Of a stretch of DNA of 39,882 nt, positions 34,589 through 39,882 are shown in pieces (positions within the stretch are counted from its first letter, which is position 1; every line of letters starts with the position of its first letter). This DNA is from Bacteroidales bacterium (GTDB lineage Bacteria > Bacteroidota > Bacteroidia > Bacteroidales > VadinHA17). The notes beneath the pieces are model-generated. The model did not search any database. It had not been told where the DNA came from and saw nothing but the letters and a program-made list of their open reading frames with translations. The translations under genes and the position numbers were made by a program. The stretch is taken from positions 1 through 39,882 of the forward strand of contig PLLX01000198.1 of the NCBI GenBank assembly GCA_003141415.1, in the 5' to 3' direction.

Positions 34589-35527
34589 ATGGAGAAAGCA
34601 TATTTAGGTATTGAAATTGGAGGTACAAAACTTCAACTTTCTTTAGGGAATGCTCATGGTAAGATAATTTACAGATATAAGGACAATGTTGGAAAAATAA
34701 AAGAGGCCTCTTATATAAAGAGTGTTATCGAAGAAGCCTTAAAAACTAAGATTCTTCCACTTGATTATGATATCAAAGCCATTGGAATAGGATTTGGAGG
34801 ACCAGTCGATAAAGACAAAGGGCAGATTATTAATTCTTATCATATTAATGGATGGAAAAAATTCGAAATAACCGAGTGGATAAAACAAATAATTAATGTA
34901 CCTGTGTTCCTCGAGAATGACGCCAATTTGGCTGCATTGGCAGAAGCCCATATTGGTGCAGGTAAGGAAGTCAATTTAGTTTTCTATATAACTATTGGAA
35001 GTGGAATTGGAGGAGGTTTTATTATTAATAAATCAATCTACCATGGAAAAGCAATAGCCGAATCTGAAATCGGACATTTCAGATTAACAAAAAAAGGTAA
35101 TACTTTTCAGTCTGAATGTTCAGGATGGAGTATTGATAAAAAGATACGAAATGCAATTCAAAGATTTCCTGATAGTGAATTAGCACACTTAGTGAAAGGG
35201 GATACTAATTCTGAAGCAAAATATTTAAAACAGGCTTTATTCAACAATTGTCAAATCGCTAATCAAATTTATTCTGAACTAACGGATAACATTGCCTATA
35301 GTCTTTCACATGTTATCCATTTATTAAATCCTGAAATCATCATAATCGGAGGTGGATTATCGCTTATGGGGGAGATGCTAAGCCAGTCCATAGAACAAAA
35401 AATCTCAAACTATCTAATGGATGCCATGCTCCCAGGTCCTAAAATCTGCCTATCTGAATTAAAGGAAGATGTAGTGGTAATTGGAGCTTTATTGCTAGCT
35501 ATTGAAAAATATAATTCCAACAATTAA
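34589..35527 (+). CDS. ROK-family sugar kinase
   Basis: 312 residues, cytoplasmic. The ATP phosphate-binding motif IEIGGTKLQLSLG is at about residues 8-20. The catalytic Asp is D111 in LENDANLAAL. IGSGIGGGFI follows, and ESEIGHF gives the sugar-binding Glu/His. The usual zinc-binding Cys cluster is absent; SECSGWSIDKKI stands in its place. It should phosphorylate a hexose-like sugar, usually at O6. It is first in an operon with the SIS isomerase (12-bp gap) and MFS porter. Confidence 0.9.
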   Translation: MEKAYLGIEIGGTKLQLSLGNAHGKIIYRYKDNVGKIKEASYIKSVIEEALKTKILPLDYDIKAIGIGFGGPVDKDKGQIINSYHINGWKKFEITEWIKQIINVPVFLENDANLAALAEAHIGAGKEVNLVFYITIGSGIGGGFIINKSIYHGKAIAESEIGHFRLTKKGNTFQSECSGWSIDKKIRNAIQRFPDSELAHLVKGDTNSEAKYLKQALFNNCQIANQIYSELTDNIAYSLSHVIHLLNPEIIIIGGGLSLMGEMLSQSIEQKISNYLMDAMLPGPKICLSELKEDVVVIGALLLAIEKYNSNN

Positions 35528-35539
35528 AAAATTGACACA

Positions 35540-36127
35540 ATGATCGAAAAATGGATTCAGGAGTACATTACTTCTCAAAAATTAAATTTGGAAAATTTTC
35601 CAAGCAAGGAAGTCACAAAACTTATAGAGACCTTCAGAAAAGCAAATATCGAAGGGAAGCAAATTTTTGTTTTTGGCAATGGAGGTAGTGCAGCAAATGC
35701 TTCTCATTTTATTAATGACCTTGGGAAAAACGTGACAGGTGAAGGTATAAAAAAATTTAAATGTCGTTCGATGAACGAAAGTATTGCATGGATGACTGCT
35801 ATCGGAAATGATTTTTCTTATGAGGAGTTATTTTGTAAACAACTTGAAAATTTTACTACCCCAGGAGATATAATTTTAATCATGAGTGTCAGTGGAACTT
35901 CTCCAAATATCATTAAAGCAGTCGAATGGTCAAAAGCTAATGGATTATATGTTGTTGCACTAATAGGTAATAAAAAAACGCCGCTCTATTCAATAGCAGA
36001 TCAGGTAATTCCAATTCATGACAATCATTATGGTCGAGTTGAAGACCTTCATATGCTTATATGCCATGTGGTGGCCTATGCATTTATTGAAAACCCTGAA
36101 TTAGTTCGACAATCTTCTTCTACATAA
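35540..36127 (+). CDS. SIS-domain sugar-phosphate isomerase, GmhA-like
   Basis: 195 residues, one SIS domain. FGNGGSAANASHFINDLG (about 45-62) matches the phosphate loop and active site of phosphoheptose isomerase GmhA. TAIGNDFSYEELFCKQL, SVSGTSPNIIKAVEW and the C-terminal DLHMLICHVVAY follow in the GmhA order. The catalytic Glu of E. coli GmhA (E65) aligns with D60, while the catalytic C-terminal His has a counterpart at H171. No heptose kinase or nucleotidyltransferase is nearby, so LPS-heptose synthesis is unlikely. It probably isomerizes the product of the upstream kinase. Confidence 0.85.
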   Translation: MIEKWIQEYITSQKLNLENFPSKEVTKLIETFRKANIEGKQIFVFGNGGSAANASHFINDLGKNVTGEGIKKFKCRSMNESIAWMTAIGNDFSYEELFCKQLENFTTPGDIILIMSVSGTSPNIIKAVEWSKANGLYVVALIGNKKTPLYSIADQVIPIHDNHYGRVEDLHMLICHVVAYAFIENPELVRQSSST

Positions 36128-36255
36128 GAATTAGGGCAATCCAGATTAATTGGGAAGAGACGGGTAAACTTTATTTATCATCTTACCTGTTTCTGCTTCA
36201 ATGAATCTGTGTACAAACGGATTAATAGAAAAAATATTATTTATTATTTAAAAAC

Positions 36256-37644
36256 ATGAAAGCAAATAATCAAAATAAGAAACTTGTTATCATTATTGCG
36301 GCTATTGCTTCAACTGGCGGTCTACTTTTTGGATTCGATACGGGGGTTATATCTGGAGCAATCCCATTTTTGCAGCAGGACTTTGGATTAAAAGATAGTC
36401 AAATTGAAAATATTACTGCATTTGGGTTAATTGGAGCGGTATTAGGAGCACTTATTGGAGGTAGAATCTCTGATATTTTGGGCAGAAAAAAAGTTATCAT
36501 TTCTGCAGCTATTGTATTTATCACCGGAGCACTTTGGTCTGGAATTTCACTAAATCCTACTCAATTACTTATTTCCAGGTTTTATATAGGCATAGCTATA
36601 GGAATTTCTTCTTTTGTAGTCCCACTTTATATTGCAGAAATTTCACCAACAAAAATGAGGGGAACTTTAGTTTTTCTCTTTCAATTTATGATTACCGTCG
36701 GAATACTGGCCTCTTACTTGAGCGATAGTGCTTTTGCAAATGACACTAACTATGAAAGCTGGCGTCCAATGTTTTATATTGGAGTCATTCCTGCTTCAAT
36801 CTTGTTAATAGGCGCATTTTATCTCCCAGAAACACCAAGATGGTTAATGAAGAAAGGTAAGGAAGAAGAAAGTAGAAAAATTTTAGAGACAATCGAAGAA
36901 AAGGATCAGGTAGAAAGTATTTTCAAAGAAATGAAAGATGATATCTGTAAAGATTCCGGAAAAACGAGTTGGAAAATTATATTTAAACCATGGTTGAAGA
37001 ATTCATTAATTATTGCTGTTGGTATTATGTTTTTCCAACAATTTGTTGGCATAAATACAGTAGTTTATTATAGCCCAAAAATATTTTTAAAAGCAGGTTT
37101 TGAAGGGAATGAGGCAGCAATTTGGGCATCAGTAAGCGTAGGAATAATAAATGTCTTGTTTACAGTACTTTCTATATATCTAGTGGACAAAATTGGTAGA
37201 AGAAAGTTATACTTTATTGGTTTATCCGGTATTATTATTTCACTGATATGCATGGGTTTATTTATTATTCCCCCAGATGTACATGCGTCAAATTATAAAT
37301 GGTTCCTGGTTATTTCTATGCTTAGTTATGTCGGATTCTTTACGTTAAGCATTGGACCACTTGGTTGGCTGTTGATATCTGAAGTCTTTCCTTTAAAAGT
37401 TAGAGGGTTGGGATCTTCTATTGGTTCATTATCAAATTGGGGGTTTAACGCTTTAGTTGTTTGGTCCTTCTTCAAATTAACAAGAATTATAGGAGATGCG
37501 GAGGTTTTCTGGTTATTCGCCCTGATAGGGTTGTTTGGTCTACTATGGGGATACTATTATATACCTGAAACAAAAGGGGTTTCACTCGAAGAAATAGAAG
37601 AACATTGGAGGTCTGGGAAATCCCCTAAGGAATTAAAAAAGTAA
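36256..37644 (+). CDS. MFS sugar-porter family transporter
   Basis: 462 residues with 12 membrane helices. GGLLFGFDTGVISGA begins TM1, DILGRKK lies in the 2-3 loop, PETPRWLMKKG in the central loop, FQQFVGINTVVYYSPKIF in TM7 and IPETKGVSLEEIEEHW at the C-terminus. All are sugar-porter signatures of the XylE/AraE/GalP type. It ends the ROK kinase-SIS operon after a 128-bp gap that includes a hairpin near 36159-36192. It should import the sugar that the kinase phosphorylates. Confidence 0.93.
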   Translation: MKANNQNKKLVIIIAAIASTGGLLFGFDTGVISGAIPFLQQDFGLKDSQIENITAFGLIGAVLGALIGGRISDILGRKKVIISAAIVFITGALWSGISLNPTQLLISRFYIGIAIGISSFVVPLYIAEISPTKMRGTLVFLFQFMITVGILASYLSDSAFANDTNYESWRPMFYIGVIPASILLIGAFYLPETPRWLMKKGKEEESRKILETIEEKDQVESIFKEMKDDICKDSGKTSWKIIFKPWLKNSLIIAVGIMFFQQFVGINTVVYYSPKIFLKAGFEGNEAAIWASVSVGIINVLFTVLSIYLVDKIGRRKLYFIGLSGIIISLICMGLFIIPPDVHASNYKWFLVISMLSYVGFFTLSIGPLGWLLISEVFPLKVRGLGSSIGSLSNWGFNALVVWSFFKLTRIIGDAEVFWLFALIGLFGLLWGYYYIPETKGVSLEEIEEHWRSGKSPKELKK

Positions 37645-37647
37645 AAA

Positions 37648-37677
37648 CTATCACTCTCATTTGCGATAGATTTTTTT
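37648..37677 (+). terminator. Probable terminator after the MFS gene
   Basis: CTATC (37648-37652) pairs with GATAG (37665-37669), extended imperfectly inward, followed by seven T. It is short but lies directly after the stop codon of the last gene of the operon. Confidence 0.5.
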
Positions 37678-37881
37678 GAATGTATTTTTATTCAATATTT
37701 ATTAACTTGGGAATTGATATATTTAATAACTCATTCTATACATATCATAAGATTAATAATATTGTTTTTCTCAACAAGTATAATCTTAAAACTATGGAAG
37801 CTAGTTGAAAATTATCAATTATGTTTTAATCGGGAAATTCAAATAATGACATCTTCAAGTTTCTGAAAGTTGAGGTCACAT

Positions 37882-39418
37882 GATATTGCTGCCGAAGAGA
37901 TACAATGCCTCTTTGACTTTTTCAACACCCTCAGTATTAAAAAGTATAAACGAACTTATGACATATTACATTTAGGTCTTAAAAACTACTGTTATAAAGC
38001 ATATCTTTACATTAATTAACCCCTGTACCTCAGCTATGTTTTATATGAGAAACTAGCCAAAGTCGAACCAGCCTCTTGCAAAAAGAGGCTGATAAGTTAT
38101 CTTATTGAATATGAGAGTCTTTTTCGAAACAAGACCAAAAAGTTCTTTGATAAGGCTGAAAAATATTCATTAGGAATTTTAAAAAGTCAAATGCGGAACA
38201 TAGAAAGGATAAGCGAAGAATTAAGTGTTGATTATAATCAAATGCAACATTTTATCACCGAATCCAACTGGGATGCTCGGGCGCTCGTAGACCAGGTTGC
38301 CCGCAAAGTAAGTTCTATTTTGCCGAAAAGAAAACTTACAGGGTTGATCATAGATGAAAGCGGATGGGTAAAGAAAGGAGATAAGAGTGTTGGAGTAGGG
38401 CCGCAATATTGTGGCAATATTGGGAAGATAGCCAACTGCCAGGTAGCAGTATTTGGATGTTTAAGCAATGGAGATTTTGCATCCATAGTAGATGCCCGTT
38501 TATATCTTCCAAAGGAATGTTGTAATGATCCAAAGTGTTGTGAAGAAGCAGGCATCCCAAAGGAAACAGGGTGTTCAAGACAAAAATAGGACTGGCTGAA
38601 AACATATTAGAGCAACAAAAAAAGAACGCAATAAAATTTGATTTTGTCACAGCCGATGGATATTATGGTAATGATGTTGATTTTGCTAGGAGAATAGACA
38701 GCATGGGCTATCTGTACATGTTGGATATACATTCTGATCAGGAGATATATCTTGAAAAACCTGACTTATTTCTTCTGGAACGAAAGAGCGCCAGGGGGAG
38801 AGAACCCAAAGACTAAAGGCAACAGCAGATGGCATAAAGGTCTATGAATATTTTAAGACGTTGAAAGCCGATAAATGGCAAACACTAAAAGTTCGTAATA
38901 CAACAAAAGGTAAGCTCATTGGTGAGTATCATTTTGTAAAAGTATTTATCTGGAACAAAGGATCTAACCTGATAGAATCACGTATGCTTGTGATCAGAAA
39001 GACAAAATCAGGTAAGGGTTCATGGGAAATCAAGTACTCGTTTACCAATGGTAACCTTGAGCAATATACGCCGGAAGTTCTGGCATACATGCAGGCGGAG
39101 AGATATTTTATAGAGCACAGCATAAAAGAGTAAAAACAAATTCTTGGACTGGATCAATATCAGACACGTAAATGGAATGCATGGCAGCATCAGGTTGCGC
39201 TTAACTTTCTGGTATCATCGTTTATATTAATGGAAAAGCTTCAAAATTTTGAAGATCTCCCATTACTGTCGGCAAGAGATATTAAGGAAATGGTTGTCTT
39301 CGAACTGTTCAAACAAATGACTGAAGAAGATATGATGGATCGAATACTAAACAGGCACCTTTTACGGCAAAAGGATATCAATCAGTCATTTACTAAATTT
39401 TTAAATCTGTCAAAGTAG
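37882..39418 (+). pseudogene. IS701-like DDE transposase, multiply broken
   Basis: Homology starts about 37882 (AAEEIQCLFDFF), continues past a stop near 38017 and includes ISYLIEYESLFRNKTKKFF and YNQMQHFITESNWDARALVD. The catalytic Asp candidates are in GLIIDESGWVKKG and FVTADGYYGND. A frameshift near 38575 moves the frame to 38571-38816. A second near 38810 moves it to 38861-39133, and an in-frame TAA at 39131 separates KQILGLDQYQTRKWNAW and the end at 39418. No terminal repeats were recognised. Clearly inactive. Confidence 0.8.
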
Positions 39419-39436
39419 AACTAAATAAGAACATCA

Positions 39437-39706
39437 TTGAAATTGTTTCCTGATGATATCGAATTAGTCGGCAGACTACAAAAAGGCGACATAGGAGCTT
39501 TTGACCTGATATAAGAAAGGTATTCAGGGAAACTATTTGCTTTTGGTATGAAGTACGTTCGATCGACGGCCGAGGCAGAGGAACTCGTTCAGTCGGTTTT
39601 TCTAAAGTTGTGGGGAAACCATAAAAACCTGAAGAAAGAATCATCATTCAAATCATATCTTTTTAGGGATTTTCGGGAATAGAGATTAATTTTAAAAAAA
39701 ATGAGT
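39437..39706 (+). pseudogene. Decayed paralog of the ECF sigma factor
   Basis: From a TTG at 39437 the frame reads DDIELVGRLQKGDIGAFDLI, then a TAA, then ERYSGKLFAFGMKYVRST and AEAEELVQSVFLKLWGNHKN up to FKSYLF. This matches residues 1-76 of the sigma factor at 8709 in the same order, with long identical DNA runs such as GAGGAACTCGTTCAGTCGGT. Homology stops at about 39663; region 4 is missing. The copy is truncated and has a nonsense codon. Confidence 0.9.
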
Positions 39707-39738
39707 AAGATTCAAATGATTGAGTTTTACTCATTTTT
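39697..39738 (+). terminator. Bidirectional terminator-like hairpin
   Basis: AAAAATGAGTAA (39697-39708) pairs with TTACTCATTTTT (39727-39738) over 12 bp with an 18-nt loop. A-rich and T-rich arms make it usable on either strand. The remaining 144 bp to the window end show no gene. Confidence 0.55.
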
Positions 39739-39882
39739 CAATTTAACGATATCCAGATAGGTTGTTTGACTGATTTTTTACAAAAGTGTAATTATAGGGC
39801 AAAATAATCCCAATGATGTTTTTGTTTTACATCATTTACATTTATTAAGATGCCAGTAATTCGACCCTTGAGACAGCTAAAC

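Noticed and set aside
35540-36127. LPS heptose synthesis role for the GmhA-like gene
   Set aside because: No heptose kinase, phosphatase or adenylyltransferase nearby. The partners are a sugar importer, a ROK kinase and a ROK regulator, which fit catabolism.
1-39882. CRISPR array, phage defence operon or toxin-antitoxin pair
   Set aside because: No regularly spaced identical repeats with unique spacers and no recognisable cas, restriction, retron or toxin genes. The only regular array (4433-4549) is an IS21 end.

Overview
The window looks like Bacteroidota (Bacteroidia-type) chromosome, probably an anaerobic or microaerobic glycan degrader. It is AT-rich, it carries an ECF sigma / FecR / SusC / SusD glycan-uptake locus, signal-peptide and lipoprotein glycoside hydrolases, and a Bacteroidota-type conjugation coupling-protein fragment. 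Purine-rich Shine-Dalgarno sites are rare, and several starts are TTG or GTG. No rRNA, complete tRNA or CRISPR array is visible.

Layout. (1) 1-1207: the end of an unidentified gene, then a hemerythrin and a small cupin protein on the minus strand. (2) About 1.2-8.4 kb: a graveyard of mobile DNA. It holds a tRNA-3'-end-like scar with its terminator, two diverged copies of a 220-bp direct repeat, an apparently intact IS21-family element that truncates an orphan gene, the C-terminal stub of a TraG/VirD4-type coupling protein, and half of a second IS21 element. (3) 8.7-22.4 kb, plus strand: a polysaccharide utilization locus with ECF sigma factor, FecR anti-sigma, SusC with an STN signalling domain, SusD, a GH2 enzyme, a UroD-fold protein and a GH27 enzyme. 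It is interrupted by a frameshifted IS982-like element. (4) 22.55-24.23 kb: an IS5-like element whose transposase is split by a homopolymer shift. (5) 24.3-30.7 kb, minus strand: an operon for a 1079-residue lipoprotein (candidate clan GH-A hydrolase), a frameshifted lectin-like domain gene, a second UroD-fold protein and a sugar MFS transporter. (6) 30.7-33.2 kb: an IS4-like element nested in an older transposase gene; both genes are broken. (7) 33.26-37.64 kb: a compact sugar cassette with a divergent ROK regulator, a perfect palindromic operator, then ROK kinase, GmhA-like SIS isomerase and MFS sugar porter. (8) 37.9-39.9 kb: an IS701-like transposase wreck and a decayed second copy of the ECF sigma gene.

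How the parts may work together. SusC/SusD would capture and import a glycan. The STN domain would signal its presence through FecR to the sigma factor. GH2, GH27 and the large lipoprotein would cut it, and the MFS porter would import released sugars. Two UroD-fold proteins sit one in each operon. Both keep an H-x-C metal motif but have His where the MtaA/MtbA methyltransferases have a third ligand Cys. They are the strongest hint of unexplored chemistry here, possibly methyl or C1 removal from a modified sugar, but that is inference. The ROK/SIS/MFS cassette looks like a self-contained catabolic module for a sugar that is phosphorylated and then isomerized.

Between the sigma gene and fecR there is a duplicated promoter-like block with a strong terminator after the first copy, which predicts a small RNA of about 170 nt. 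Several frameshifts fall in homopolymers, so part of the apparent decay could be sequence error.
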